A stretch of DNA of 51,439 bases. Source: an uncultured Eubacteriales bacterium (GTDB taxonomy: Bacteria > Bacillota > Clostridia > Oscillospirales > Oscillospiraceae). Below the pieces are notes generated by a model that saw only the letters and a program-made list of their open reading frames with translations, made no database searches and was not told the DNA's origin. How positions within the stretch are numbered: the stretch's first letter is position 1; the number at the start of each line of letters is the position of its first letter. Location of the stretch: positions 1-51,439 of the forward strand of contig UQYT01000016.1 in assembly GCA_900545405.1 (NCBI GenBank), read 5' to 3'. The translations under genes and the position numbers were made by a program. This document shows, piece by piece, positions 1 through 8,952 of the stretch.

Positions 1-274
1 AAGCGCTTTTCTTTGGCGGCTCGACACCGTTTCTTTGGGCAAGCACCAAAGAAATGGGGTCGAATCGCAGGACAGGGTAACGACTACCTCCCAAAGTATC
101 GGCGCACACGCAGTAAGTGCGAAAATAAAAGTGGGAAACCCCTTGATAGGGTTTCCCCCTTAAACCCCCTTCCTGATCTCATTTGAGCACAAGGAGAGTT
201 CCGCGCTCTGCGGAGCGGGGGCAGGGGCTCTGCCCCTGCACCCCGCCGCCTTTGAAAAGGCGGGCGAAACTTTC
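1..274. repeat. Multi-hairpin intergenic repeat, copy 1
   Basis: Left copy of a tandem pair; its left end may lie outside the window. Visible perfect inverted repeats: arms 30-38/46-54 (9 bp), 133-141/149-157 (9 bp, GGGAAACCC/GGGTTTCCC), 204-208/213-217 (5 bp with TGCG loop), 221-228/232-239 (8 bp, TCT loop), 246-253/256-263 (8 bp, GA loop), then a tail GGGCGAAACTTTC. Short open frames exist here on both strands, but they run through the hairpins and have no plausible protein character. The 286-385 stretch between the copies shows no recognisable gene. Confidence 0.8.
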
Positions 275-385
275 ATTCGCGCGATGCGCCAAAAGCCCGC
301 ACCAGCCCCTCCCCAAGTCGGGCGAGGAACGTATAGTCCACCGACTTGTAGCGCTCACGCGGCCGGTGGAGCCACCAGGCTAAAA

Positions 386-656
386 AAGCGCTTTTCTTTG
401 GCGGCTCGACACTGTTTCTTTGGGCAAGCACCAAAGAAATGGGGTCGAATCGCAGGACAGGGTAACGACTACCTCCCAAAGTATCGGCGCACACGTACAA
501 ACCAAAAGAAAAAGGGGAAACCCCTTGATAGGGTTTCCCCCTTAAACCCCCTTCCTGATCTTTTATGAGCATAAAGGAGAGTTCCGCGCTCTGCGGAGCG
601 CGGGCAGGGGCTCTGCCCCTGCACCCTGCCGCCTTTGAAAATGTGGACGAAACTTT
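386..656. repeat. Multi-hairpin intergenic repeat, copy 2
   Basis: Direct repeat of copy 1 at an offset of about 385 bases (382 after a small indel). Positions 386-495 match positions 1-110 almost exactly. Hairpin arms are 415-423/431-439, 515-523/531-539, 584-591/596-603 (8 bp here, longer than in copy 1), 604-611/615-622, and a degenerate last hairpin near 629-647. A further GCGCGC/GCGCGC hairpin (662-667/671-676) sits just before the gene starting at 690. Confidence 0.8.
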
Positions 657-689
657 CAAACGCGCGCAAAGCGCGCTGGAGTTGGAAAC

Positions 690-2249
690 ATGGTCAAGCT
701 CACTAACCTCAACTTAAAACCCGGAGAGAGCGAGGAGCGGCTCTACGCCCTCGCGGCGGAGCGGCTCGGCGTCCGTGCGAGGGACATAGAGGAACTCGTC
801 ATCCTCCGCCGTGGTCTTGACGCACGCAGGCGTGGGGCGATACGCTGGGTCTACTCCGTCCGCGTCCGCCTCCGCGGCGAAGCCCCGGAGCCCGAGGCCG
901 GGTACGAGATACCGCGGCTCTCGGCCTCTGGGCCTCGGCCCCTCGTCGCGGGCTTTGGTCCCGCGGGTATCTTCGCCGCGCTCGTCCTCGCCCGCGCGGG
1001 ACTGCGCCCCATCGTCCTCGAGCGCGGGCCGCGCATGGACGAGCGGCAAAAGGCCGTCGAGGCCTTCCGCTCCGGCGGGCCGCTCGACCCCGAGGCCAAC
1101 GTCCAGTTCGGCGAGGGCGGCGCCGGGGCCTTCTCCGACGGTAAGCTCGGCACCGGCACCCACGACGGCCGGATCTCCTGGGTCCTCGCCCGGCTCATCG
1201 ACCACGGCGCCAAGGCGTCCATCGCCTACGATGCCAAGCCCCACCTCGGCACTGACGTGCTCTCCAGGGTCGTCGTCAGTATCCGCGGCGAGATCGAGGC
1301 CCTCGGCGGCAAGGTCCGCTTCCGCACCCGCCTCGACGGGCTCGACGTCCGGGACGGCGCGCTCCGCGGCGTCACCGTCACCTCCGGCGGCGTCTCCGAG
1401 TATATCGGCGCGGAGAGCCTGATACTCGCCACCGGCCACAGCGCGCGGGACACCTTCAAGATGCTGCTCGACGCCGGGCTGTCTCTCGAGCCCAAGGCCT
1501 TTTCCATGGGCGCGAGGATAGAGCACCTGCAAGCGGACATCGACCTCGCCCAATACGGCGCCCCGCGCGGGAAGAAGCTGCCCGCCGCGGACTACGGTCT
1601 GAACGTCCACCTGCCCGACGGCCGCGGGGTCTACACCTTCTGCATGTGCCCCGGCGGCGAGGTCATCTCCGCCGCGAGCGAGACCGGCGGCGTTGTCACC
1701 AACGGCATGAGCTACTCCGGCCGGGCCGGAAAAAATGCGAACTCCGCCCTGCTCGTCTCCGTCTCTCCGGAGGACTTCCCCTACGCCGGGCCGCTCGGCG
1801 GCGCGATGTGGCAGCGGGAGATAGAGCGCCGCGCCTTTGAGTACGCGGGCGGGCGGTATCTGGCCCCGGCGCAGCTTGCGGGGGACTTCCTCGCCGGACA
1901 AGCGTCGTCCGGGCCGGGCCGCGTGGAGCCGAGCTGCCGCCCGGGAGTGTTCTGGGGCGACCTGCGCTGCGTGCTCCCGGAGGTCGTGAGCGCCTCCATG
2001 GCCGAGGCCCTGCCGCTGCTGGGGCGGAAGCTCCACGGTTTCGACGCGCCAGACGCGGTGCTGACCGGGCCGGAGACGCGCTCCTCCTCCCCCGTGCGCA
2101 TACCGCGCGACGGGACGCTCTGCTCCGCCGTGCGCGGGCTCTACCCCTGCGGCGAGGGCGCGGGCTGGGCCGGAGGCATCACCAGCGCCGCCGTGGACGG
2201 CATGAAATGCGCCGAAGCGGTCATAGCCGCGCTGGGGGCCGAAATATGA
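690..2249 (+). CDS. FAD-dependent dehydrogenase (COG2509-type)
   Basis: A 519-residue flavoprotein of the uncharacterised COG2509 dehydrogenase family. It has an N-terminal small domain (about residues 1-75), a dinucleotide-binding motif GFGPAGIFAALVLARAG near residue 88, and a C-terminal GEGAGWAGGITSAA segment typical of FAD binding in this family. Length is normal for the family. The substrate is unknown. A GGAG-type ribosome site sits about 8 bases before the ATG. The stop codon overlaps the next start as ATGA, so translation is probably coupled to the kinase that follows. No clear promoter is visible; the gene follows directly on the repeat array. Confidence 0.85.
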   Translation: MVKLTNLNLKPGESEERLYALAAERLGVRARDIEELVILRRGLDARRRGAIRWVYSVRVRLRGEAPEPEAGYEIPRLSASGPRPLVAGFGPAGIFAALVLARAGLRPIVLERGPRMDERQKAVEAFRSGGPLDPEANVQFGEGGAGAFSDGKLGTGTHDGRISWVLARLIDHGAKASIAYDAKPHLGTDVLSRVVVSIRGEIEALGGKVRFRTRLDGLDVRDGALRGVTVTSGGVSEYIGAESLILATGHSARDTFKMLLDAGLSLEPKAFSMGARIEHLQADIDLAQYGAPRGKKLPAADYGLNVHLPDGRGVYTFCMCPGGEVISAASETGGVVTNGMSYSGRAGKNANSALLVSVSPEDFPYAGPLGGAMWQREIERRAFEYAGGRYLAPAQLAGDFLAGQASSGPGRVEPSCRPGVFWGDLRCVLPEVVSASMAEALPLLGRKLHGFDAPDAVLTGPETRSSSPVRIPRDGTLCSAVRGLYPCGEGAGWAGGITSAAVDGMKCAEAVIAALGAEI

Positions 2250-2761
2250 AGCGGCTCTGGCTCATAGGCGGGCCCATGGGCGTCGGAAAAAGCACGGTGG
2301 GAAGGCTGCTTCAGGCGCGGCTCCCCCGCTGCGTCTATCTGGACGGCGACTGGTGCTGGGACGCCCGCCCCTTTGTCGTGACGGAGGAGACAAAGGCCAT
2401 GGTCCTGCGGAACATACGCTTTCTGCTCTCGGGCTTCCTCCGCTGCTCCGAGTATGAAAATGTCGTTTTTACATGGGTGATGCATGAGCAGAGCATAATA
2501 GACGCACTGACGGAGGGGCTTCCGGACTGCGAGCTGCGCGCCGTATCCCTGATCTGCCCTGCCGTAGAGCTGGAGCGCCGGCTCTCGCTGGACATCGCCG
2601 CAGGACTCCGGGAGCCTGACGTCACGGAGCGCTCCCTTGCCTATCTGCCGCTTTATGAAGCGCTCGGCACCCGGAAACTGGACACAGGCGCCCTCAGCCC
2701 CGAGGAGACTGCGGAGCGCATTGAGGACCTATTCAATTCCGAATGGAGGAATTCACAGTGA
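2246..2761 (+). CDS. P-loop nucleotide kinase-like protein
   Basis: A small (171-residue) P-loop NTPase with a Walker A motif GGPMGVGKSTVGRLL at residues 6-20, of the kind found in shikimate/gluconate/adenylate-type kinases. A conserved LDGDWCW segment follows at about residue 33. The phosphate acceptor cannot be told from sequence. I chose the ATG at 2246 because it overlaps the preceding stop (ATGA) and puts the P-loop near the N-terminus; an in-frame start at 2207 would add a non-conserved extension inside the upstream gene. The gene end overlaps the SDR start (GTGA), so the three genes form one translationally coupled unit. Confidence 0.75.
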   Translation: MKRLWLIGGPMGVGKSTVGRLLQARLPRCVYLDGDWCWDARPFVVTEETKAMVLRNIRFLLSGFLRCSEYENVVFTWVMHEQSIIDALTEGLPDCELRAVSLICPAVELERRLSLDIAAGLREPDVTERSLAYLPLYEALGTRKLDTGALSPEETAERIEDLFNSEWRNSQ

Positions 2762-3540
2762 AAATAGCAGTTATCACCGGCGCCAGCTCGGGCATGGGGC
2801 TGGAGTTTGCAAAGGCCATCGACGCAGAGGAGACGCTCGACGAGATATGGCTCATCGCCCGCCGGCGCGAGAGGCTGGAGGACCTCGCCAAGGAGCTGCG
2901 CACCCCGGCGCGCATCCTGCCCATGGACCTCGGCGACGCGGCGAGCTTTGACGAGTACAAAAAGCTGCTCGAGCAGGAAAAGCCCCTCGTCTCGACGCTC
3001 TGCAACGTCGCGGGCTTCGGGCGTTTTGCGCTCTTCACGGAGACGCCGCTTGAGGTCAATCTGAATATGATAGATATAAACGACAAGGCCCTCGTCGCCA
3101 TGACGCAGCTCACGCTGCCGTACATGAAGCGCGGCTCCCGCGTCATCAACCTCGACTCGCTCTCGGCCTTCCAGCCGGTGCCCTATCAGTGCATCTACGG
3201 CTCGACCAAGGCCTTTGTGCTCAGCTTCTCCCGCGCGCTGAACGTGGAGCTCGAGCCGCGCGGCATCCGGGTCATGGCCGTCTCCCCCGGCTGGGTCAAG
3301 ACAGAGTTTTTCGAGCACGCCGTCTCCGACAACGGCGCCGTCAACTACTACGACATCCTCTGGGAGCCCGCCGACGTCGTCAAGCAGGCGCTCAAGGACT
3401 ACAAGAAGGGCAAGGACCTCTCCATCCTGGGCCACAGCGTGCGCCGTCAGGTGCTGCTCGTCAAGCTGCTGCCGCACAGGCTGATAATGAAGATCTGGAT
3501 GAAGCAGCAGGGCCACGCCCACCGCCCTCCCGAAGATTGA
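2758..3540 (+). CDS. SDR-family NAD(P)-dependent oxidoreductase
   Basis: A short-chain dehydrogenase of 260 residues. The N-terminal TGASSGMG cofactor motif starts at residue 7, NVAG is in the middle, and the YGSTK active-site motif (YxxxK) is present with a preceding serine-rich strand, so the catalytic residues look intact. The substrate is unknown. An ATG lies at 2743, but the GGAGG at 2745-2749 sits inside that extension and is ideally spaced from the GTG at 2758, so GTG is the likelier start. The gene overlaps the kinase stop. Downstream is a separate promoter for the DUF4914 gene. Confidence 0.88.
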   Translation: MKIAVITGASSGMGLEFAKAIDAEETLDEIWLIARRRERLEDLAKELRTPARILPMDLGDAASFDEYKKLLEQEKPLVSTLCNVAGFGRFALFTETPLEVNLNMIDINDKALVAMTQLTLPYMKRGSRVINLDSLSAFQPVPYQCIYGSTKAFVLSFSRALNVELEPRGIRVMAVSPGWVKTEFFEHAVSDNGAVNYYDILWEPADVVKQALKDYKKGKDLSILGHSVRRQVLLVKLLPHRLIMKIWMKQQGHAHRPPED

Positions 3541-3554
3541 CATGAGTTTAATTA

Positions 3555-3583
3555 TTGACAAACCGCCGGAGTGATAATAAAGT
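3555..3583 (+). promoter_or_regulatory. Sigma-A promoter for the DUF4914 gene
   Basis: TTGACA at 3555-3560, a 17-base spacer, then TAAAGT at 3578-3583. Predicted transcription start is near 3590, giving a leader of about 48 bases. The leader contains a small bulged hairpin (about 3603-3625) before the GTGAGG ribosome site of the gene at 3638. Confidence 0.8.
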
Positions 3584-3637
3584 AATGTATTGTAGTGCAC
3601 GCCTTTTCCGGCGGACGCGGAAAGTGAGGAATCAGCA

Positions 3638-5515
3638 ATGAATGTACTTTTTGAGAGGTTCACCCTGCCTGAGCAGCTCAGCCGGGTGATCTACAACAGC
3701 CCGAGCGTCATAATCCCCACCAGCAAAGAAGTCCTCTTCGAGCTGATCTTCGGCAATGAGCATACCGATAAGATCGAGGTGCTGTACGACGTAAACGGCA
3801 AGCCCGTCAAGGAGGCCGAGGTCGTCCGCTGCAAAAATGGCGCCGCGGTCAACTATCCGGAGGACTACATGCGCCGCCGCGACCCCGATTGTATGCGTAT
3901 CGCCGACGACCAGCCCACGGATAAGCCGAGATTCGAGGAAGTCTACGGCTACAAGTTCGACACACTTCGCCACGAGACTCTCAAGTGGCTGACTAAGCAG
4001 GAGCTGATCCTCGTGCCCTTCAAGGCCGGCGGCTATGACTACGGCTATGAGGCCGTGCTGGTCTGCCCGAGGAACGCGGCCTTCTTCGGCTTCGCGATGG
4101 CCCAGCTGCAGGCCTTTGTGGACATACGCACCGTGGACCACTTCAAGCCCCGCGCCATAGTCTATGTCGCGCCCCCCTTCCGGCACACCCACTTCAAGGG
4201 CAAGCAGATAGTCGTCCACAACCGCATGCCGGACCTGCACGAGGTCTTTTCCTACAACCTCTACCCCGGCCCCTCCGCCAAGAAGGGCATATACAGCGTG
4301 CTGCTCGACATCGGCGAGCAGGAGGGCTGGGTCACGGCGCACGCCTCCTCCGCGAGGATAATCACGCCGTACGAGAACGAGATGGTCATGATGCACGAGG
4401 GCGCCTCCGGCGGCGGCAAGAGCGAGCTGCTGCAGGACGTCATGCGCTGCGCCGACGGCCGCGTGCTGCTCGGCGTGGACCTGGTGACGGGCGAGGAGCG
4501 CTACATCAGCATGAGCGACACCTGCACCATAGCCCCCGTGACCGACGACATGGCCATGTGCCCGCCCAGCATCCAGAAGAACGGCGGCAAGCTCAGCCTG
4601 GTGGACGGCGAGGACGGCTGGTTCGTCCGCGTCGACGGCATCACCTCCTACGGCTGCGACCCGATGTATGAGCGCATCGCCATCCACTCCAAGGAGCCGC
4701 TGATGTTCTTCAACCTGGAGGCCGTGCCCCGTGCGACCTGCCTGCCCTGGGAGCACGTGCTCGACTCCGACGGCAAGCCCTGCCCGAACCCGCGCATCAT
4801 CGTGCCGCGCCGCATGATCGAGAACATAGTCACCACGCCCGTGGACGTGGACGTGCGCTCCTTCGGCGTGCGCATGCCGCCCGCGACGGCCAAGAAGCCG
4901 ACCTACGGCATCATGGGCCTCATGCACATAATCCCGCCCGCCCTGGCCTGGCTGTGGCGCCTGGTCGCCCCGCGCGGCTTCAAGAACCCCAGCGTCAGCG
5001 GCGGCAGCCCGCTCGCCAGCGAGGGCGTCGGCTCCTACTGGCCCTTCGCCACCGGCAAGCGCGTGGTGCAGGCGAACCTCCTGCTCGAGCAGATCATACG
5101 CTGCACGGCCACGCACTATGTCCTCATCCCGAACCAGCACATCGGCAGCTTCAAGGTCGGCTTCGCGGCCGAGTGGATAGCGAGGGAATACCTCGCCCGC
5201 CGCGGCGGCGTCAACATGAAGATGGATAGGCTCTCCCCGGCCCGCTGCCCGCTCTTCGGCTACGCGCTCAACGAGATGAAGGTCGACGGCCAGCGCATCT
5301 CCAGCCGCTTCCTGCGCCCCGAGCTCCAGGAGTCCCTGGGCGAGGAGGGCTACGACAAGGGCGCCGAGATCCTCTACAAGTTCTTCGACAAGGAGCTCGC
5401 CGTCTACGACTGCGACGAGCTGCACCCCGTCGGCAAGCAGATTCTCGAGTGCTTCAAGAACCGCGGCACCGTTGAGGACTACTGCGCCATACTTCCCCTC
5501 GGCCTGAGCGAATAA
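3638..5515 (+). CDS. DUF4914 protein with HPr-kinase/PEPCK-like P-loop
   Basis: A 625-residue protein I recognise as DUF4914, a family of about this length with no assigned function. Seen directly: a P-loop at residues 255-262 (GASGGGKS, followed by ELLQD), which resembles the GxSGxGKSE signature of HPr kinase/phosphorylase and the PEPCK P-loop more than a standard Walker A. The C-terminal half has a conserved SEGVGSYWPFATGK stretch. No signal peptide or membrane segment is evident, so it is probably cytoplasmic. It is transcribed alone, with a strong promoter in front and a strong terminator behind, and codons look well adapted, which suggests good expression. A nucleotide-dependent kinase or carboxykinase-like activity is only an inference. 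Confidence 0.8.
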   Translation: MNVLFERFTLPEQLSRVIYNSPSVIIPTSKEVLFELIFGNEHTDKIEVLYDVNGKPVKEAEVVRCKNGAAVNYPEDYMRRRDPDCMRIADDQPTDKPRFEEVYGYKFDTLRHETLKWLTKQELILVPFKAGGYDYGYEAVLVCPRNAAFFGFAMAQLQAFVDIRTVDHFKPRAIVYVAPPFRHTHFKGKQIVVHNRMPDLHEVFSYNLYPGPSAKKGIYSVLLDIGEQEGWVTAHASSARIITPYENEMVMMHEGASGGGKSELLQDVMRCADGRVLLGVDLVTGEERYISMSDTCTIAPVTDDMAMCPPSIQKNGGKLSLVDGEDGWFVRVDGITSYGCDPMYERIAIHSKEPLMFFNLEAVPRATCLPWEHVLDSDGKPCPNPRIIVPRRMIENIVTTPVDVDVRSFGVRMPPATAKKPTYGIMGLMHIIPPALAWLWRLVAPRGFKNPSVSGGSPLASEGVGSYWPFATGKRVVQANLLLEQIIRCTATHYVLIPNQHIGSFKVGFAAEWIAREYLARRGGVNMKMDRLSPARCPLFGYALNEMKVDGQRISSRFLRPELQESLGEEGYDKGAEILYKFFDKELAVYDCDELHPVGKQILECFKNRGTVEDYCAILPLGLSE

Positions 5516-5537
5516 GAACGCACACGTGCAAATCCAG

Positions 5538-5570
5538 GGCGGGGCCCCGTTTCGGGGCCCCGCCTTTTTT
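5538..5570 (+). terminator. Intrinsic terminator after the DUF4914 gene
   Basis: A 12-bp perfect GC stem (5538-5549 with 5553-5564), a TTT loop and a six-T run at 5565-5570. It ends the single-gene unit. Confidence 0.92.
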
Positions 5571-5729
5571 CTGCCCTTTTATCAGCTCACAGGCGCTTGC
5601 GCCCGCCCGGCCGGGCCTCGTGCGGCCTGCAGGGGCAAAAAGTCGCTATTGTGCAAACGAAGTCGCCGGCGTCGATTTACAAAGGCGGCAGCGGCGGCGT
5701 AATATTGCATATAAATAGGAGCAGAGCGC

Positions 5730-5758
5730 TTGCGCAAATTGTGTAAATTCACTATTAT
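5730..5758 (+). promoter_or_regulatory. Promoter of the alpha-glucan uptake locus
   Basis: TTGCGC at 5730-5735, a 17-base spacer and TATTAT at 5753-5758. An 8-base palindrome TTGCGCAA (5730-5737) overlaps the -35 box and could be part of an operator. It precedes the binding-protein gene, whose GGAGGT ribosome site is at 5771-5776. The rest of 5571-5729 shows no gene. Confidence 0.65.
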
Positions 5759-5784
5759 GTAATACGATATGGAGGTTTGAAAAA

Positions 5785-7071
5785 ATGAAAAAGAACGCAC
5801 TCAAGACCCTTGCCCTGCTGCTTGCGGCGGTGCTGGTGCTCGGCAGCTTTGCCGGCTGCGGCGAGGCCGCGCAGGAGCCCTCGGCGCCGCCCGAGTCCGG
5901 CGCCCCGGCGTCGGACGCCGCCGAGACCCCGGCGGAACCCGTCACCATCACCTTCTGGCACACTTACAGCGACAGCGAGGAGGCACAGCTGCTCGACGTG
6001 GTGCTCCCGCTCTGGAACGAGCTGCACCCCGAGATCACGGTCGAGGCCGTGCGCCAGGACAGCAGCCAGTACCATGAGATGATCGTCACCTCCTTCGGCA
6101 CCGGCGCGAGCCCGGACGTCGCCCGCGTGGACATAGCGAACATCGCCGCCTACGCCGCCCAGGGCGGACTTGTGGCGCTCTCGGACTACCCCGACTTTGC
6201 GGAGATCTCCGCCGACTACATGGACGCGCCGCTCTCCACGAACCTCTATCAGGGCAAGTACTACGGCCTGCCGCTCGACACCAACTGCAAGGCCGCGGTC
6301 ATGAACATGAACGTCCTCGCCGAGCTCGGCCTTGACGCCGTGCCCGAGACGATGGAGGAGCTCATCGAGGCCGCCGCCGGACGCGGCACCTATACGATAA
6401 ACGTCTCCGGCGTGGGCGACTGGGATATGTACCCCTACTTCTGGCTCTTCGGCGGCGTGCTGACCAACGACGACTTCACCCAGGCCACGGGCTATCTCGA
6501 CAGCGCCGAGAGCATCGCCGCCATGGAGAAGATAGCCGAGCTGCACGACGCGGGCATCTTCACCATCCGCGACGTGGACGGCTCCGTGGACGCCTGGGAC
6601 GGCATCAACAGCGAGTACGCCATGTTTCTGGAGGGCCCCTGGTACTTCGGCTCCTACGAGGACAGCGAGGCCAAGGGCATAGTCGCCGCCACCGTCCCGA
6701 CCTACAACGGCAAGAGCGCCTCCGTCGTCGGCGGCGAGAACGTCGCGGTGTTCTCCACCAGCGAGCACCCGGACGCGGCCTATGAGTTTGCAAAGTTCCT
6801 CACCTCCACCGAGGCGCAGCTGGCGCTGCTCCAGGCCGGCCAGCTCCCGATACTCAAGTCCCTCGTGGACAGCGACGAGGTGCAGAGCAACCCCGTCTGG
6901 TCCGTCTACATGGCCCAGATGGAGTCGGCCAAGGCCCGCATCCCCTCGCCCAACAACTCCAACATCCAGCAGATCTGGAGCGACATGGTGACAAACATCT
7001 TCGTAAACGGCGCGGACATCGCCGCGGAGCTGCAGAACGCGGCGGCGCTCATAGACGAGCAGCTCGCCTGA
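5785..7071 (+). CDS. Sugar ABC transporter substrate-binding lipoprotein (CUT1)
   Basis: A 428-residue family-1 extracellular solute-binding protein. It has a lipoprotein signal peptide (about residues 1-24, lipobox FAGC) and an acidic, Ala/Pro-rich tether to about residue 50. The ITFWHTYSDSE opening of the mature domain is typical of carbohydrate-binding members. It would be anchored on the outer face of the membrane and deliver sugar to the two permeases that follow. Neighbouring GH66 and GH13_31 genes suggest the ligand is an isomalto-oligosaccharide or related alpha-1,6-glucan (inference). The next gene is separated by a GC-rich hairpin. Confidence 0.9.
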   Translation: MKKNALKTLALLLAAVLVLGSFAGCGEAAQEPSAPPESGAPASDAAETPAEPVTITFWHTYSDSEEAQLLDVVLPLWNELHPEITVEAVRQDSSQYHEMIVTSFGTGASPDVARVDIANIAAYAAQGGLVALSDYPDFAEISADYMDAPLSTNLYQGKYYGLPLDTNCKAAVMNMNVLAELGLDAVPETMEELIEAAAGRGTYTINVSGVGDWDMYPYFWLFGGVLTNDDFTQATGYLDSAESIAAMEKIAELHDAGIFTIRDVDGSVDAWDGINSEYAMFLEGPWYFGSYEDSEAKGIVAATVPTYNGKSASVVGGENVAVFSTSEHPDAAYEFAKFLTSTEAQLALLQAGQLPILKSLVDSDEVQSNPVWSVYMAQMESAKARIPSPNNSNIQQIWSDMVTNIFVNGADIAAELQNAAALIDEQLA

Positions 7072-7087
7072 CGCAAAAAACGGCAAA

Positions 7088-7115
7088 GGGCGCGGGGCCT
7101 TCGGGCTCCGCGCCC
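7088..7115 (+). other. Intercistronic hairpin after the binding-protein gene
   Basis: Arms 7088-7099 and 7104-7115 (12 bp with one G-U pair) around a TTCG tetraloop, with no T run. It fits an mRNA-stabilising or partial attenuation hairpin that keeps the binding protein in excess over the permeases, rather than a full terminator. Confidence 0.7.
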
Positions 7116-7137
7116 GATGAGAGGAGGCACTTGAGGC

Positions 7138-8076
7138 ATGGACACCGCCATTACAGCGGAAACGAGGAAAAAACGGCTGAAAAAAGGCGCGCAGGGCTGG
7201 CTGAGGGCCCTGCCGTTCATCCTGCCCGGGCTCATCCTCGTGGCCGTCTTTGTCGTCTACCCGATGCTGTTCACGATAAGGATATCCCTCTCGGAGTACA
7301 AGATCGTGCAGGGCGACATCACGTTCATCGGGCTGGAGAACTTCAAAAACGTGCTTGAGGGCGGCTCGCGCTTCTGGTACGCCTACCGCAACAACTTCCT
7401 CTACGCCATCGTGACCGTGCCCTTCATCATACTGGGCGGCATGTTCTTCGCCTATCTCATCAACAACCTCCGCCGCGGCCAGGGCATCTTCCGCGTCGGC
7501 TTTTACCTGCCGGTCATCACCTCCTGGGTCATCGTGTCCCTGGTGTTCCAGTACATGTTCAATAACTCCAGCCGCGGCCTCATCAACTACTTCCTCGTGG
7601 ACGTGCTGCACGTCATGGACGACTACGTCCCCTGGCTGCTGCGCGAGTGGTCCGGCAACGCGGCCATCTGGCTGATGGGCATCTGGAAGAACATGGGCTG
7701 GGCCATGATAATCTACCTTGCGGGCCTGCAGAGCATACCCCGTGAGCTCTACGAGGCGGCGGAGCTCGACGGCGCGGGGCTGTGGAAGAAGTTCGTGTAC
7801 ATCACCGTCCCGGCGCTCCGGCCGACGACGTATTACGTCATGGTGAACATGATAATCGGCTCCTTCAACGTGTTCATCCAGGTCATGATGCTGACCGGCG
7901 GCAACCCGAACGGCAAGACCTCGGCGCTGCAATATCTGCTCTACGACCGGGCCTTCAACCAGTTCGAGTTCGGCGAGGCCTCGGCCATCGGCCTCATCTC
8001 GGCCGTGACCATCGTGGCCATCACCTTCCTGCTCAACCGCAGGCTGAGGCTCGACGACGTGGAGAAGGAGGGCTGA
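7138..8076 (+). CDS. Sugar ABC transporter permease (MalF/UgpA-like)
   Basis: A 312-residue integral membrane permease of the CUT1 type. It has about six hydrophobic segments, the first around residues 25-47. The EAA loop that contacts the ATPase reads EAAELDGAGLWKKF near residues 203-216. It pairs with the next permease to form the translocation pore. GGAGG lies about 10 bases before the ATG. The gene ends one base before the next start. No ATPase gene is present in the locus, so a shared MsmX-type ATPase encoded elsewhere is likely (family knowledge). Confidence 0.9.
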   Translation: MDTAITAETRKKRLKKGAQGWLRALPFILPGLILVAVFVVYPMLFTIRISLSEYKIVQGDITFIGLENFKNVLEGGSRFWYAYRNNFLYAIVTVPFIILGGMFFAYLINNLRRGQGIFRVGFYLPVITSWVIVSLVFQYMFNNSSRGLINYFLVDVLHVMDDYVPWLLREWSGNAAIWLMGIWKNMGWAMIIYLAGLQSIPRELYEAAELDGAGLWKKFVYITVPALRPTTYYVMVNMIIGSFNVFIQVMMLTGGNPNGKTSALQYLLYDRAFNQFEFGEASAIGLISAVTIVAITFLLNRRLRLDDVEKEG

Positions 8077-8077
8077 C

Positions 8078-8950
8078 ATGAGACGCGGCAAGAAAATGTC
8101 GGAGACGATAGGCCAGATACTGCTCTGGGTCTTTCTCATCGCGGCGCTGCTCATCTTCTCGGTGCCGTTCATCTTCATGATAACGAACTCCTTCGAGGAG
8201 TTCAGCTATGTGCTGCCGTACCCGCCGAAGCTCCTGCCCGACAGGCTGGACTTCTCAGCCTACGCGCACATCCTGGGCATGGACATCTTCCCGACGGCGG
8301 TGAAGAACAGCGTCATAAACACCTGCCTCACCGTCGCGGCGTCGGTGCTCATCTCTACGCTCTCGGCCTACGGCTTTGCGCGCATAGACTTTCCGGGCCG
8401 GGAGGCCATCTTCAAGCTCTATCTCTTCACGCTGATGATGCCGAGCTTTCTGAACATCATCCCGCAGTTCCTCGTGCTCCGGGGCATAGAGCTGCCCTGG
8501 CTCAAGAACGGGCTCATCGGCACGCGGCTCGGCCTCATACTCGTCTACACCGCCACCAACGTCTGCGGGCACACCTTCTTCCTGCGGAACTTCTTCCGCG
8601 GGCTGCCGGATTCGCTCTCTGAGTCGGTGATGCTCGACGGCGGCGGCCACGGCACGATATTTTTCAAGGTCATGCTCCCGCTCTCGACGCCCGCCGTCGG
8701 CACGATGACCATCTTCGCCTTCCAGGGCTTCTGGGAGGAGTATTTCACCGCCAAGGTGCTTGTCGGCGCAAACGAGGACATGATAACCCTGCCGCTGCTG
8801 CTGCAGAGGCTCAACGGTCAGTACGCCACGCGCTGGGAGTGGGTGTTCGCGGCGAGCATACTCGCGCTCATCCCGGTCATCGCGCTGTTCATCGTGTTCC
8901 AGAAGAAAATGGTCGTGGGCGGGCTCACACAGGGTTCGGTCAAGGGGTAA
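8078..8950 (+). CDS. Sugar ABC transporter permease (MalG/UgpE-like)
   Basis: A 290-residue second permease of the CUT1 transporter. It starts with a basic stretch and a transmembrane helix (about residues 14-36), followed by a TNSFEEF segment and further helices. The EAA-loop region (SESVMLDGGGHGTIFF) is near residues 182-197, where this family normally has EAAxxDGA; here the first positions are SES. It would dimerise with the upstream permease. The start lies one base after the upstream stop, so coupling is likely. The next gene begins three bases after its stop. Confidence 0.9.
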   Translation: MRRGKKMSETIGQILLWVFLIAALLIFSVPFIFMITNSFEEFSYVLPYPPKLLPDRLDFSAYAHILGMDIFPTAVKNSVINTCLTVAASVLISTLSAYGFARIDFPGREAIFKLYLFTLMMPSFLNIIPQFLVLRGIELPWLKNGLIGTRLGLILVYTATNVCGHTFFLRNFFRGLPDSLSESVMLDGGGHGTIFFKVMLPLSTPAVGTMTIFAFQGFWEEYFTAKVLVGANEDMITLPLLLQRLNGQYATRWEWVFAASILALIPVIALFIVFQKKMVVGGLTQGSVKG

Positions 8951-8952
8951 TT

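Noticed and set aside
183..669. Short open frames on both strands in the repeat array, including a 128-codon one on the minus strand
   Set aside because: They run through the inverted repeats, recur with the repeat and have no protein-like features; best seen as repeat by-products.
7088..7115. Strong hairpin after the binding-protein gene as a terminator
   Set aside because: There is no T run, and the permease genes that follow depend on read-through.
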